A DNA stretch of 64,000 bases from Aureobasidium sp. EXF-3400 (GCA_024195585.1 SWBL01000027.1:166431-230430), one strand, 5' to 3'. Positions 1 to 12,577 are shown, counted from the stretch's first letter. The notes: generated by a model not told the origin, from the letters alone. Made by a program: numbers and translations.

Positions 1-204
1 GTGGGCCCGCAGGTGTTGAGTCATGTGTTTGGACTTAGGAAGGCGTTTAAAGATGGGACTGCGGAGAGGGATGTCCAGGGTGGTGAGTGGTTGGCTGGTG
101 ATGAGGGGAGTGTTTGGTTGTTGGAGAGTGTGGATAAGCTTGTAGAGGCGCTGAGTGGAGGTAAGGGATCATCATATGCGCCAGGCCTCAAAGCGAAACT
201 CTAG
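1..204 (+). CDS. C-terminal fragment of an unidentified protein
   Basis: An open frame runs in from the left edge and stops at TAG (202-204), giving the last 67 residues of a protein whose start lies outside the window. It has the segment [13 protein letters not shown], a [18 protein letters not shown] stretch and a basic C-terminus. It faintly recalls the C-termini of fungal AhpD/carboxymuconolactone-decarboxylase-like proteins, but no active-site motif is inside the window, so no function is assigned. It converges with the CoA-transferase gene, with about 200 bp between the two stops. Confidence 0.45.
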   Translation: MGPQVLSHVFGLRKAFKDGTAERDVQGGEWLAGDEGSVWLLESVDKLVEALSGGKGSSYAPGLKAKL

Positions 205-411
205 AAAAGATGAAAACGAGAGAAAAAAGCTACAGAAGTTCAGAAAGAAAGATGTACATGAGAAGCAATATCGGGCATATTATGACTGCTTCTTAGAAGT
301 AAATTGAGAAAGAACTGTACGTATGTGGTTTTTTTTCATGAAACGTTTTGAGTATATCTACAACATCATGGTATCAAAAAATATTGGTTGTCTAACTTTC
401 GCCCAATTGCT

Positions 412-2294
412 CTACTCCATCTCGTGAAGGTCGTCGGCGACCTTGAACTTGGCACCGGTGTTTTGTTGCACTTGCTCGACGGTCACGCCAGGGGCAACCT
501 CGGTGAGGGTAAGACCTCCGTTCTTACGGTCGACCTGGAAGACACACTATTACATTTTCATTAGCATTCGTACAAAATAAACAACGAAAACACAAACTTA
601 CCAAATCGGTGATGATGGTTGACACGACACGAGCACCGGTCAGCGGCAGACTGCACTCTTGCTGGATCTTGCTGACACCGTTCTTATCGACGTGGTCGGT
701 GAGAACGACAATCTTTGTTTGGTCTGGGTTGGAAACCAAGTCCATGGCTCCACCCATACCCTTGAGCACCTTGCCAGGGATCATGTAGTTTGCCAAGTCT
801 CCGTTGGCACTGACTTGCAAGGCACCGAGCATAGACACATCGATATGGCCACCTCTGATCATAGCGAACGACTCGGCACTGTCGAATGTGGAACCACCAG
901 GAACGATCGTCACGGTCTCCTTGCCAGCGTTGATGATATCGACGTCGAGTTCTTCTTCGGTGGGATAGGGTCCCATGCCCATCAATCCGTTCTCCGAGTG
1001 GATCCACACCTTGATCTCGGGATCCAAGAATGAAGGTGCGAGGGTAGGCATACCAACTCCCAAGTTGACATAGTATCCTTGCTTCAACTCCTTGGCAGCA
1101 CGACGAGCAATTCTCTCACGACGCTGCTCGGCTTCGCTCTTGTTGCTCTGATCGCTACCTTCAGGCTCTCTCAATTTCTTGACTTCGAGTTTCTTTTCTT
1201 CGGTTGCGGGAACAATGCGATCGATGTAGATACCAGGCAAATCCACCTCGTCGGGCTTGATCTCGCCGATGGGAACGATGTGTTCGGCTTCCACGATACT
1301 GCATTTCGCCGCTTTGGCCATCATGGGTCCAAAGTTTCCTGTCGTGTAGCGGAAGACACAGTTTCCTGCCTCGTCAACCTTGTGGGCGCGGAGAATGGCT
1401 ACATCGCCTTGGATGGCGTGTTCCAAGTTGTACTTCTTGCCCTTGAACTCGCGAGTTTCGCGACGGTTGCCGGATTGCAGGGTTGTGGGCATCTTGGAAC
1501 CTTCCTTGGGGGGACCCATTCTAATGGGAATTTCGCCGGTTTCGATCCATGTGGAGACACCAGTGGGAGTGTAGAAAGCAGGGATACCGGCACCACCAGC
1601 TCTGATGCGCTCGGCGATGGTGCCTTGGGGTGTTAATTCGACGTCCAGCTCGCCACTCAAGTACTTCTTCTCGATAGCCTTGTTGGTGCCCAAGAAAGAC
1701 AGAATGACGGAAGTAAGTTGGCCAGATTGAACCAATTCGGCAAGACCATAAGGACCAGCACCAGCATTGTTAGAAACCGCCTTGAGCGAGTGCAAGTCCT
1801 CAATTCCTCTCTTAGCCATAGCTTTGATGATGGTATCTGATTTCCGTCAGCTCAACCCATCCTTTCTACCAAACCACAAGATTTGCAAAGAACGGAGGAA
1901 ACAGCAAAAAACAAGACATACCAGCAGTACCACAAAGACCAAACCCAGCACTCAAAATCGTAGATCCGCTCTTGATATCAGCAACAGCCTCATCAGCACT
2001 GGCGTAAACTTTAGACCTCGAGCGATCGATTGTAGGCGCCAGACCCTCGTCCAACTCGATAGAGTCCACACCACTGTTACCACCAGCCTTGACATCATTG
2101 ATAAAGCCACGAGTAAAAGTAACTGTCGCAGCAACGCCAGCTCTTTTGGTCAACGCAAGTCTTGCTGTTGCCCGTGGCAGCTGTGCGCGGAACAAAGCAT
2201 TAGAAGTTGACGGAAGCAATGCCGAGAGGCGGGTGCATGAACGTCTTGTCGCTGCCATTGTTGTTGTGTGGGTCCCGAAAACTCGAGAATTCAA
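412..2294 (-). CDS. Succinyl-CoA:3-oxoacid CoA-transferase, mitochondrial (SCOT)
   Basis: This enzyme moves CoA between succinyl-CoA and acetoacetate or related acids in the mitochondrial matrix, in ketone-body and short-chain acyl-CoA metabolism. Three exons are visible: 2294-1922, 1836-602 and 546-412. Introns with GTATGT and GTAAGT donors join the frame exactly (GLCGTA|DTIIKA and TDL|CVFQVD). The Arg/Ser/Thr-rich N-terminus looks like a mitochondrial presequence; a second ATG lies 12 codons in. The alpha half carries SNNAGAGPYGL and TPQGTIAERIRAGGAG. The beta half carries NLGVGMPTL and the SENGLMGMGPYP segment, whose Glu is the family's catalytic residue carrying the CoA-thioester intermediate. 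Both halves are fused in one chain, as in eukaryotic SCOT, and the length is normal. Confidence 0.93.
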
Positions 2295-3376
2295 GAATGA
2301 GGAGAGAAGAAAGGAAGGATGAGAATTGTATATACGGAAAAGATTATATGGCTAGCTATTGTCTGCGGTTGTTTCGGTATCTGGCATCGGAAGCCGTGAC
2401 ACGGCCGGATGTCATTTACGGCAAGCTGCCAACGCTGACGCTGTTCCTCCAGACTCGGGTTCGTCCGGGGTACGGCTTTTCCCCACGCGACCTCGCCGAA
2501 TTGCTATAAGCTCTTATCCGAGACAGCAGTGTTGTTCTGTCAAGAGTGATGGCAACGTTTATACTGATCCCATCGTGATTGAAACTGGGCCGACAATCTC
2601 ATGGCTATATGCTGCTTAGCAGTGATAGATATCAACCTACAGATGAGAACAGACGTCTAGCTAAACTTCTTCCATTGTGAGCAAGGGAAACGCGATCCTA
2701 TTACAATTAAACAAGTTTGACATAACACGGTCGGTCGCTTTGCTAGTAAGCCTAGTAACAGTCAACGATACGTCTTTACTCACGTATATCATTTTTGTGG
2801 TTCACAAACTTGACGGTACGGACACATGTGCTTGCTACTTAATTTCTGGTTTAGCACTTCCGGAAATTCATAATTAGCCTTAATGCAGCGAACCTACGCA
2901 ACATCAACTTAAAACGCATCTCATATTCTTAAGTATCATATGTTTCATACCTCAAGCAACTCAAAACGAACTCATCATGCGTTATGCTGTCACAACATCG
3001 TCAAACATCGATTGGAGCATAGTCGGAAGTACGACCCTGACCAAAACTCATCTCTTGGCCAAGTCACAGGACCACAGATATCGAAAAACGGTTGCGCAGG
3101 AGTAAAAGGATGAAAAACAATTTGTATGCTGCAGGTTCTTGTGTATATATAGGTTTAATTGTATGCGGTTCCTGCTATGGATATTCAAGTCCGTTGCTTT
3201 TGCTTGGACTTCGCTGCCCTTCCTCACCACCTTCCCAGATGCCTATAGGAAACGAAGAAAAAGACTATACATGTGTAAACTGAAGTCCTCGATAAGCAAA
3301 AAGGTCACAAATCTATCGTCCAGCGATGACTTGTGAATTCCTGAAGAAAGAGAGAATCCTCCCGAATGAAATAGAA
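2295..3376. other. Intergenic region, no gene seen
   Basis: About 1.1 kb between the CoA-transferase start and the CaMKK stop. Only short random ORFs occur, and no repeat, tRNA or conserved protein was recognised. The left part should hold the CoA-transferase promoter. Confidence 0.5.
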
Positions 3377-5764
3377 TCACTCTTGCTCCTTCTGGTCTTT
3401 GTTTTCAGCTACCGATCTTGCGGCTTCGACAACATCGGCACCGCGGACTTTACTCGCCAGACCAGCCCATTTGCTCTTGGGACCTTCAGATGCAGACTTT
3501 GAAGAGTCACGGATGATGCTCTCATGCTCTGCAATTTCCTTGTTGTGCTCGACACGGCGAGTCAGATAGATGGTAGGCGTGCGTCCTCTTCTAGTGTGGA
3601 TGCGTTGCATTTCTTCTTGGTAGGCCTGCTCGAAAAAGTTGCTTTCAACCGCGCCAGGCGATTCGCAGACTACGTGTGTCGTCTGGCCGTTCTCTTCCGA
3701 CTCGTCCGAGGCATGTTCTGAAGACGATTCGCCTCCAGTCCCTATACCTAGATATGTCGTTTCGGATAGGGGATCGTGAGCGTGACCTTTGTGCGGTGCT
3801 TCTTCCAGTGCGCGATCCACCGAGTCCTGTTGTGCCTCCTTATCTGGGTGTTCAGTATGTTCAACACGGTCGTGTATCGGATTGAGACCTGGCTCGTCCA
3901 TTTCTCCAGGGCTACAGACCATGTCATCAGATACTACGATATCATGATGAATGCCTTCTGCTGCCAAAACCTGCTCAATTGGCTGTCTGTCATCGGCATC
4001 GCTGCTGCGTGTCCGTCTATGCTTCGTCTCGATACTACCAGGAGGCGCTACTATGTTAGATGCGCGGCCGAACAAGCCATCCATCAGTTCTGGACGCTTG
4101 TGGAATAGAAGTTTCTTGAAGCGTTTGACAGCTTTCATCTAATAGGTCTGTGTCAGCCATGCGATCATGTCATTGTAGAGTGTGCACATACCACAACCAA
4201 GAGGTGTTTCATATTGCCCGTAATGGCATTGTTCATTTCTTCCTGAGTCGGCGTGTCAATCATGTCGGCGCAGTTCTCCTCCATAGAAAGTAAAGGATCT
4301 TCTCCGTTCTTGGTGACCCATGGATGGACCTAGACTCTTTTAGTTCATGCATTGTAGTATGTTGTGATTTGGCAACGCACCCTAAGTTCCTCCATCTTGA
4401 TCCTGCGTTCAGGATCTTTTTCCAGGATCTTGCGCATGAGATCCTCAAAATCTGGATTATGCTCCTCGGGCAATGCGATATCGTCATTGCGGATTGTTTC
4501 GTACATGTCGAGCAGATGGGTCTTTTCGAATGGTACTCTGCCATATCTGAGACAATATAGCGTGACACCCATGGACCAGATATCGGCAGCTCGACCAGAA
4601 ACACGACCGTGTTTGGCGACACAGAGTTCTGGAGGCATAAACGCAGGCGAACCAGCTGATTTTGCTGTAGTCATATCGGACTCCTTTTCGAACATTTCTG
4701 ATACACCAAAGTCGACGATTTTCAGTACATTGTCCTCGTTGATAAGACAATTGTCTGGTTTGATGTCTCGATGCACGATACCTTGAGCGTGTACTGCGTG
4801 ATGTGTCAGTCTTGGATATTAACAAGTATGCTCAACCCAGCTTTCTTACGGTATTCGATGCCGAGAATCATATCGCGAAACCAGCATCTGCATGTTTCTT
4901 CGTCATAAGGATCGGCGGGGTCATCAATTCCGACCTTCATAACGACGCCCTTTTTACACATCTCGAGAACCATGTATAGCGAGTCTTCTTCCGGATCATC
5001 CAAGACCTCAATCAGCGCAACGAGATTGTTATGGTGCAGTTTCTTCATGATCGCAATCTCTTCCTTGATCAGGTCCAGCGAGTTGTTTGCTTGTGGAGCA
5101 AGTTTATCCGACGTCGACATTCTGTGAAATGGTTGTCTTCTCTGGTTCGGGCGCCGCAGTAGATTGGACTGGGCGCGCTTGCGCAGGCGTGATTTGGAAA
5201 ACTCCTTGACGGCATATTCGTTGCCGAATTGGTCTACTGCTAGGTGTACTGCGCCAAAGGAACCGCGGCCAATCTCTTGCTTAATGGTGTATTGGTTGAT
5301 TCGGTGGACGGCTGCGCCGTCATCGTCGCTGGAGCCGTAGTGTGTTCGCGCATTGAGGGTTTCCTGTGCATTGGGACGTCAGAGTGGGTTGCGATTGGAA
5401 GGCACAAAGTAGTAGGCTGACCTTGACGGTGGTTGTTCGTGAGGGAGTTCGTTGGTGGTGTCTTATGGGGCTCTGGTATGCCGGCAGGGACCTGCACGAC
5501 GCGACGAATGCTCAGTACGATGGACCAGGACAAGCTTCAATCCAGGGTTTAGCCCTACATATGTTTGACAGCAGCAGGCCGGCCATGGGTGGTATTTGTA
5601 CTGGCTAGATTGAGTGAAATACCATGTGAAGGCAGAGTGTGTGCATCATTGTGGTGATGGTGTTCATGCCCCGCTTCTGACAATGATGAGCGGGCGTCAG
5701 TCGTCTCGGAGACATCGTGCGAATCTGCCATGTCGAAGTCGGCAGCAAGAGGCGAGTTTCTCAT
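3377..5764 (-). CDS. cmkC: Calcium/calmodulin-dependent protein kinase kinase (CaMKK, CmkC/Ssp1-like)
   Basis: This is a Ser/Thr kinase upstream of CaMK and AMPK-type kinases. The gene is split by at least five short introns. Spliced segments read: N-terminus with a His-rich patch, a VKETLNARTHYGSSDDDG linker, the glycine loop GRGSFGAVHLAVD, YAVKEFSKS with the ATP lysine, a basic RP-type insert (RLRKRAQSNLLRR), HRDIKPDN, DFGVSEMF and the activation segment GSPAFMPPEL. After the kinase lobe (ending HPWVTKNG), the segment MKHLLVVMKAVKRFKKLLF is a basic amphipathic helix like CaMKK autoinhibitory/calmodulin-binding regions. The C-terminal 230 residues are acidic and probably disordered. Family placement is strong. 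The symbol follows Aspergillus usage, and exact exon edges are inferred. The start is the ATG at 5764; an in-frame alternative lies 11 codons downstream. Confidence 0.88.
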
Positions 5765-6031
5765 GCGCAGGGAAAGTCAAATGAAAGATGCTTGTATAAC
5801 ATTGCTGCTCGATTCTTTTTTAGAAAGATATATTCGTAGGCTAGGGCACGCAAAAGAAGGAACAAGGTCAAGGCTAGACCCGACTATCCGAACTTATCAG
5901 TTGAGGAAGGCGTCCATTCGACGCCCGTCGCCGAACTTGCACCTGCCAAGCTTGCTGTCAATGGCCCCCACATCATCTACTAGTGCATAACCATCCCTTG
6001 ATACTATTTTCAACAACTCATCCTTGCAATC
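5765..6031. promoter_or_regulatory. Shared divergent promoter region, CaMKK and bet5
   Basis: Only 267 bp separate the two divergent start codons, so core promoters of both genes must lie here. No TATA box or specific binding site was recognised. Confidence 0.5.
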
Positions 6032-6696
6032 ATGACTGTCTACTCTTTTTATATCTTCGACAGGCATAGTGAGTGGACACCAATCCGAGTCAATCGACAA
6101 TTACTGATGTCAATCAAGCCGAGTGCATATACAGCAAACGCTGGGCTCAAAGACCTGTATCTCAATCCGTCAAGGCAGCCCAACGTCAATCGGGAGCCAG
6201 TGCCATCAGCAATGGCGACGTCCCAGGTGTCAACCCCAAAGCTCTCTCAAACGAAGACGACGCAAAGTTGATCTTCGGTGCCATATTCTCTCTTCGTCGT
6301 ATGGTGCGTCAACTGGGTGGTGAAGACGACAGGTAGGCCCCTTTTGTTGTCCTACCAACCTGTCATGTATTGACAGTTCTTAGTTTCCTGTCATATCGCA
6401 CTGGAGAGTACAAACTGCACTACTTTGAGACGGCGACGAATCTCAAGTTTGTAATGCTTACAGATACACGCATAGCGAGCATGCGTACTGTGCTGTACCA
6501 GATCTGGGCCAACCTCTACGTTGAATACGTTGTCAAGAATCCCATCTCACCTGTCGAGCACGCTGGTGGTGTCGGAGTTGCAAACGAACTCTTTGAAGGT
6601 GCACTGGAAAGCTTCATTGTACGTTTGCTCTTGGAGTCCACTACTTGTGCTTTGCTTACAAACAATCTGCAGAACACCGTCTTTCCTCCTTCCTGA
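6032..6696 (+). CDS. bet5: TRAPP complex subunit Bet5 (TRAPPC1)
   Basis: Bet5 is a small longin-fold core subunit of the TRAPP complexes, which act as exchange factor for the Rab GTPase Ypt1 in ER-Golgi traffic and autophagy. The protein starts MTVYSFYIFDRH and, after a short intron ending near 6118, continues ECIYSKRW. The downstream segments FSLRRMVRQL, SFLSYRTGEYKLHYFETATN and RTVLYQIWANLYVEYVVKNP are typical of the family. A second intron removes the bases after GGEDD (acceptor TTCTTAG). A third ends at a CAG near 6672, giving a terminal NTVFPPS and stop at 6696. The middle holds a fungal insertion (roughly residues 30-60) rich in Ser, Gly and Asn. The last exon is the least certain part. 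Confidence 0.85.
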
Positions 6697-7203
6697 GCAA
6701 AGATGAGGATATGAATAACGATTCAAATGTGCAATAAGCTCAAGGTCAGGGGTCTCTGAAATAAGCACCACATCCAATGCGCATCAACCTGATATCGTGA
6801 TCGCTTCGAATCGATGTCCGAGCCGTCATGCGAACAGACCGCTTCTGACCTCACAGCCTTTGGTACCCCCCGAAAGCTTTGTCGCTTCGAGAGATGCTCG
6901 AAGGACACGACCGTCACACTCGGGTTGGTAATCGGTGCAGAGTCGGCGTGGACCACGCCACCAGTTCGGGAAAGCAGCACTAACTGCATTGCTGGTCGAA
7001 GCAGAGAAAACCAACGCGCGATTGACGGACAAGCAAGGTTTCGAAGGTTGCAGAGCAAAGCTGTATTTGAAGTTATGCTAGAGCAACTGTCCTACTCGGT
7101 CCCCATCTGTTCCGAGACATAGCTATACACATCCGATATGATTCCCATCTAACTCCATGACGCCATGCTTGATACTGTTCCCCTTGTTTGACCAGACTTT
7201 TGC
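6697..7203. other. Intergenic region between convergent genes
   Basis: About 500 bp between the bet5 and rfc3 stops. Short ORFs overlap on both strands without recognisable domains. The region should hold both 3' untranslated regions. Confidence 0.45.
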
Positions 7204-8444
7204 TCATTTGCTCTTGTTGTCCATGATTTCGCAGCCGTTTCTGACGGTACCGACCAAACCACCTGTCTGGAGGTTCTCGCTGCCACCACCGCTCAATCTG
7301 TGCTCAATCTCAGCCAGACCTTGTAGCCAGGTCACCTTTGTATGAGCAGGAACTTCCAGATTTGCAAGCTCCTCACCAAGAGCAGTCAGGATATCAGCCA
7401 AGGCAAGGCCCTTGTTTGCCTTCAGAGTGTTGATCGTTGCCAGACATGAAGTCACATCAGGGTTGGAAAGTAGTGTGTCGCGGATGGTTGCAATATCAGC
7501 AGGATGTGGAGCGGCAATGCAGTCGAAGATTGTTTCGTTTGTGATCAGGTCGCGGTCGATTTTGGCTCCTTGGGGAGGTGCTTGGCCGGGTATATGTAGT
7601 GGTGTTGATGAAGCGTGGCAAGCTTGCAGGACGTTGAGCGCACGTCGCATGTCACCCTTTGACAAGGTGACAAGCGAGTCGGTAGCGTCGGGGGCGATAT
7701 TGACATCTTCCTTTTCAACGACAATGTCGACCAAACGTCGAATGTCAGGCTCTTTGAGGGGAGAGAAGCGGAAACGAGTACAACGTGAGAGTAGAGCGGG
7801 CGAGAGTTTGTGAGTGTAGTTGGCGATAATGCAGAAACGGGTGTTGGATGTGTATTTCTCCATGATTCTGCGCAGGGCCATCTGTGCGGTTGAGGTCATG
7901 GCATCAGCCTCATCAAGAATGATAAGCTTGAAGTTGGCCGGACTGCTGTCGCCACCAGTCTTGTCACCAAAAGAGGTGAAGATTTGTTTTGTGCTCGAGA
8001 AGGTCTTGATTTGTTCGCGGACGACATCGATACCACGATCGTCGGAGGCGTTGAGTTCGAGAACCATTTGGCGCATGTTTTTGTTTCCGTAGATGCGACG
8101 GGCAAGAGCGAGGACAGTCGACGTCTTTCCGGTACCAGGAGGACCATAAAGGAGGAGATGGGGGAGTCTGTTGCTGTCGACAAACTTGTTGATTGTGGCT
8201 AGAATGTCTTGATGACCAGAGACGTCGTCGAGGGTGTTTGGTCTGTACTTTTCGACCCTGATTATAGTTTAGTCTATTGTGTGGTGCGATGGCAGGAGAA
8301 GGCATACCATGGCAGAGTGTCCTGCAGCTCGACGGGCAAGTTTGCAGCGCTTCTCTTGCCCTTCTCATTTGAGTTGGACGAGAATTGAATCGAGGATTGA
8401 GCGGCGGGCGCATCAACGTCCATTTCATCTTCGTAGTCGGACAT
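7204..8444 (-). CDS. rfc3: Replication factor C subunit 3 (Rfc3; RFC5 of animals)
   Basis: This AAA+ clamp-loader subunit helps load PCNA at primer-template junctions in the nucleus. The start is the ATG of [11 protein letters not shown] at 8444; the frame extends seven codons further only through a TTG. One intron falls inside the Trp codon of LPW|VEKYRP. Visible motifs are [16 protein letters not shown] (RFC box II), Walker [11 protein letters not shown], Walker [11 protein letters not shown], sensor 1 IANYTHKL, the RFC-type SRC arginine finger in [13 protein letters not shown], and sensor 2 [11 protein letters not shown]. The C-terminal helical collar is complete and ends at 7204. The acidic N-terminus before LPW is an ordinary fungal extension. 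Confidence 0.95.
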
Positions 8445-8699
8445 GATTGCTGATGTGATGGACAAGGAATTGGATCAGAATGTAGTGTGGACGCAATGAT
8501 TGTCTGGTCGGCCAGTGAAGCTGCCTTTTCGCATCTAGAGCGGACGCGTTCAGATCGCGCCGAAAGTGCACGTCACAATTTCATCCCGTTCAGGAAAGGT
8601 CAAAAAAGTTCCCCAGATTTCTAGGACGAGCATCCAGATCGTCCAAAGAAAAAGTCCGCCGAAGTGGTTCACTCTTGTCGCGACTCACTCCTCCTCACC
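8445..8699. promoter_or_regulatory. Shared divergent promoter region, rfc3 and trm6
   Basis: Just 255 bp separate the start codons of rfc3 and trm6. The stretch includes an AcgCGT-type sequence (agcggacgcgttca, about 8539-8552) containing ACGCGT, the MluI cell-cycle box bound by MBF/DSC1 in yeasts and expected upstream of replication genes. The ACGCGT is seen in the sequence; its activity here is inference. Confidence 0.45.
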
Positions 8700-10462
8700 A
8701 TGCACTCGCGCGTTCATGCCGGCGAGTATGTGCTACTACGTCTACCGTCAGATACTCTGAAGCTGGTCCAGATAGTGCCAAACAGGTACGGACATAACCG
8801 ATTGCCGCCTTTGACACCATCATTCACTAAGCTCTGTCGCATTGCAGTGTTATCTCGATTGGCAAATTCGGTTCCTTCCCATGCAACCTTCTCATCGGAC
8901 GCCCTTACTACCTCACCTACGAGATTACCGACAAACAATCCGAGACCGATGCCTCGCGCCTACGAGTCGTCCCAGCCTCCGAGCTGAACGCTGAGGTCCT
9001 CTCCGAAGATGCTCCTCCTTCAGAAAACCCTACCGAGAAAGCAGATGAATCCTTCGATATTGTCGCCGATGATGGCTCTGTATTGCTCAAGAACAACCGT
9101 CTTACAGTCGACGATGCCTCTCGTCAAGTTCTCAGCATGGATGAAATCGAAGAATTGAAGAAAGCCGGAACCGGCTCTGGAAGAGACATTATTGAGAAGA
9201 TCCTCAAATCGCATACTCACCTGAGCGAAAAGACATCGTTTGCCCTAGCCAAGTACACTCTGAGGAAGCACAAGAAATACTTGCGCAGATTCACCGTTCT
9301 GCCAATGAATGTCTCCATGTTGACCGAGTACATGATCGCCGAGAAGGAGTCATCAAGAGTCATGGAGCTCAGAGAAGAGTCGCTAGGTCTTGTTGGCAGC
9401 TGGGCAAACGTACACTACCACCCTGATGCAGAACCGACTCTCACTGAGGAGGGTACACAACTTGGTGGCGGAAGATGGCTGGTCGTTGATGACACTGGTG
9501 GTTTAGTTGTGGCGTCTATGGCCGAGAAGATGGGTATTCTGTACCTTCCAGACAGAGAGGACGAAGAGTCGGATAATGATGAGGCCACAACCGAGGCTGG
9601 TGCGCAACAAACAGCTGCAGCTGAAGAAGACGCCGATGTCGAAATGCAGGATCCATCAAAGGATGAACCAACCACCGAGGAACCAAAAGAAGGAGAAGAA
9701 GTCCGAGCGAACGGCCGAAAGCGTCCCATGAACAAGCACAACACCAATCTCTCTTCAACAAACACCATCACAGTCCTACACTCAAACGCCCAACCAAACG
9801 TCTCACTCCTGAAATACTTCTCCTACGACACAAATAACCCAACCGCCACCCACCCTCTACATACCCACCTCAAAACCCTCACCTGGCTCCAACTCATCGA
9901 TCCCTCTGCAGACCCTACCTACGACGAGCCAGAAACAATCCCTCAATCCGAACTCGACACTATGAAATCCGGCAAACGCGGTGCCTACTTCCGCAAACGC
10001 CGCCGCTGGGCCCGCTGCAAGGCCATTGTAGACGAAACCCGCGCCGGAGGCTTCGACGGCTTGATCATTGCCTCTCACATGTCTCCCGCCACCATTCTCA
10101 AAAACACAGTGCATTTACTGCGCGGCTCTGCACACATCGCAATCTACTCTCCCACTGTAGAGCCTCTGACCGAAATCATGGACTTGTACTCCAAAGACCG
10201 CAAAGCTGCTTTCTTAGACCATATCGCTAATGATACCGTTCCTCCTGAAGAAGACTTCCCTCTGGATCCGCGATTGGTGTTGGGACCCACGTTGCAGACC
10301 ACGAGGATTAGACCTTGGCAGGTGTTGCCTGGACGTACGCATCCACTTATGACATGGAGAGGTGGTGCAGAGGGCTATCTATTTACAGCGCGGAAAGTGT
10401 TGCCTGTAGACGGTAAAGTGGAGGCAAGAGGCAAATACAACAAGAAGAGGAAGATTGGGTAG
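8700..10462 (+). CDS. trm6: tRNA (adenine-58-N1) methyltransferase non-catalytic subunit Trm6
   Basis: Trm6 (Gcd10) pairs with the catalytic subunit Trm61 to make m1A58 in tRNAs, including initiator tRNA, in the nucleus. The first exon starts MHSRVHAGEYVLLRLPSD. A short intron splits the codon after VPN, and the protein continues SVISIGKFGSFPCNLLIGRP. The segments GSGRDIIEKILKSH, KTSFALAKYTLRKHKKYLRRF and FTVLPMN match the Gcd10 core. An acidic low-complexity linker (about residues 280-320) and a C-terminal Rossmann-like half ending in basic KYNKKRKIG follow. No SAM-binding loop is seen, as expected for the non-catalytic partner. Confidence 0.92.
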
Positions 10463-11717
10463 ATGCTTGTTACTATTACAAGTTTGGGGAGGCATCCTTG
10501 TATAAAAATCCGTCATCCCAGAGAACTTTTGTGATATTGTGGAAACCTGGCAATGAGTCCTTTTCGTGGAAGAAGACTTCATCTCACTCAGCCAAAGGGT
10601 TGTAACCTTGGTGTCTTTGAGATGAAAGCTGTACTATCCCAACCCTCACTCTTTCCCACACTTTACAGTTGTCTTCTGCCAGATCGGGGGTTCACTGTTC
10701 GTGCTTGAAGATTGACCCTGCAGATGTAGACCTCTGCGCGATCAAAGAATTGCGGAACGTACAGCCAGACCAAGGGCATAGTCAAAAAAAAATTCCAGTG
10801 AGACAGTCGAGCATCCTATGGAAATAGGCCACTAGAGGCAGAACGTGCGAGCCATCCACAAGCAGAAATGTAACGAACCCTCCGAATGTCAACGGGGCTA
10901 ATTACCACAATCCAGAAGATAAAATCGTCAAAAACTAGCTTTTACATAGCAATTCTCTCGCGGTGCTTTCGGTTCTGCCTTCAGGACTTACGTCGTTGCA
11001 GCTCGGCTTTGATGAGCCCGCAGTTTCTGCTTCTCCCGGTTTGAGGCTTGGAGCACTGCTGTTGTTTGATCACGCTCCCTGACGAACGGCCTGGCGATCA
11101 TGCTGATAACTGAGGTCTGTAAGCGCTAGCCAATTTTACAGCATCAAGGCGGTAGTCGGCTTGAAAATTTCCAGCTTGCATCTTGATTTCAGCTATCTGT
11201 ATCTAGACCAAGCCTCAGGCTTGCCCGACGCTAGCCAACTTTAATTTGTTACGGCAAGTGGTTGCATGCGGCTCATTAATGCAACATCAGCTCGATGCAT
11301 ATTTCCGCCCCGGCGTTGTTTGACGACCTGTCATGGTTTATTGGAATGCTGAATATGGCCACAGAGCGTCTCCAGCACTCTCTTACGCCTCGGCACCATT
11401 AGCCTAGCTTACCCCCTTCCTTCCTGACACTACTAACAAGGCATTGTAAAGGAAATTGCTAACCCCATCTTTAGTGATGCAATTAAAGACGAACAGACTG
11501 TTGTTATTAGGAGATTCTGGAATCCATGGACTTGGTGGTGATCCGCACACGCAAGCGTGACGGGGCTTTTGGAATCGCTCAAGGTTGAACTTGATGGTTA
11601 ATCAAAAATGGTAACTAAAAACATCGCTCATCATGCAACCATCTGCCTTCTCCACAAGGCCTTCTCCTGCTATGAAGCCAGAGATTCGTTTTGTGACTGG
11701 ATAATACCGGACGCAAT
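10463..11717. other. Intergenic region, no gene seen
   Basis: About 1.25 kb between the trm6 stop and the end of the next minus-strand gene. No frame here looks coding. The sequence GCTAGCCAA(T/C)TTTA occurs twice, near 11126 and 11229, which may mark an old local duplication. Confidence 0.45.
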
Positions 11718-12577
11718 TCAATTTTCATCGTGATCAGAATCAGAGGAAGGGTCTTCAGGCTGTGAGGCGGCCGGCTGGTCATCGGGTGGCGGTTTAGGTC
11801 GCTCAACAATCCTCATGAACTCGACGACTTGATTACCAAACAATGAACTTATGTCTGGGATCGAGTTCAGGTCTCTGTCGGCAGGTGCAATCTCTCCAAT
11901 GAGCCCGACCGGGCTTGAGGGTGGCGTGAGATCAATATCATCGGCTGGTGTTGCTACAAAATGCTCCGAAGCATTGATGAATAAGTCATGAAGGACATTG
12001 GAAAAGGCAAGTGCACCCTGCTTAAAGGCATCGACCACAGGATCTCCTTTGACATCGCGGGTGTCGATGCCGAAACCACTTTTCCACTGGTTCTTGAGCA
12101 TTGCATGCCAGTTTTGTTTTCGAGGCGTCACGGGATTGCTTAACCACGTATCAAACTCTTCCCACCTTTCCGGGCATGAGATGTGAGGAGCAGATGATCT
12201 TGAGACACTTGGACCAATTCTAGGCCGAGCCGAGAGATGGGAATTCCGATTGTTTACGCCCTCGAAGACCAATGTCACTTTCCGTGGGTCATCCGTCAAT
12301 ACAAAGACCAAGGTGAAGTGCGATGAAGCCTCGCTCCATAGCTCCGGAAAGTTGTTGTCGAAGACGGGATAGATGTAGATATGGTGGACTCTACCATGAT
12401 TGATGAGTTGGCCATTCTGGTTGACAGCGCCCGAGAAACCTGTCGACAGAACATCGATCAGCCTCAGAACGCTGGAGAGAAGACCTTGAGAAGCATGTAC
12501 ATACGCAATAGTTTCTTGCCTTGAAAGTCTCCCAGAACTTGATGTAGATCACGTATAGGAATTGTATAATTGGTCAT
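11718..12577 (-). CDS. Uncharacterised 264-aa protein
   Basis: Not recognised. A two-exon model (12577-12505, 12439-11718; 65-bp intron GTATGT...ACAG) gives 264 residues starting MTNYTIPIRDLHQVLGD. The first half (to about residue 110) looks folded: RVHHIYIYPVFDNNFPELW, then SHFTLVFVLTDDPRKVTLVFEGV, suggests beta strands. Residues about 140-190 contain WEEFDTWLSNPVTPRKQNW and a helical stretch. The tail is Pro/Asp/Ser-rich and acidic, ending in SSDSDHDEN. No signal peptide or membrane span is seen. The ORF alone would begin at a TTG, so the spliced ATG start is preferred. Confidence 0.6.

Noticed and set aside
1079..1636. 185-aa plus-strand ORF opposite the CoA-transferase
   Set aside because: It is antisense to a strongly conserved exon and shows no domain of its own; its openness follows from the codon use of the real gene.
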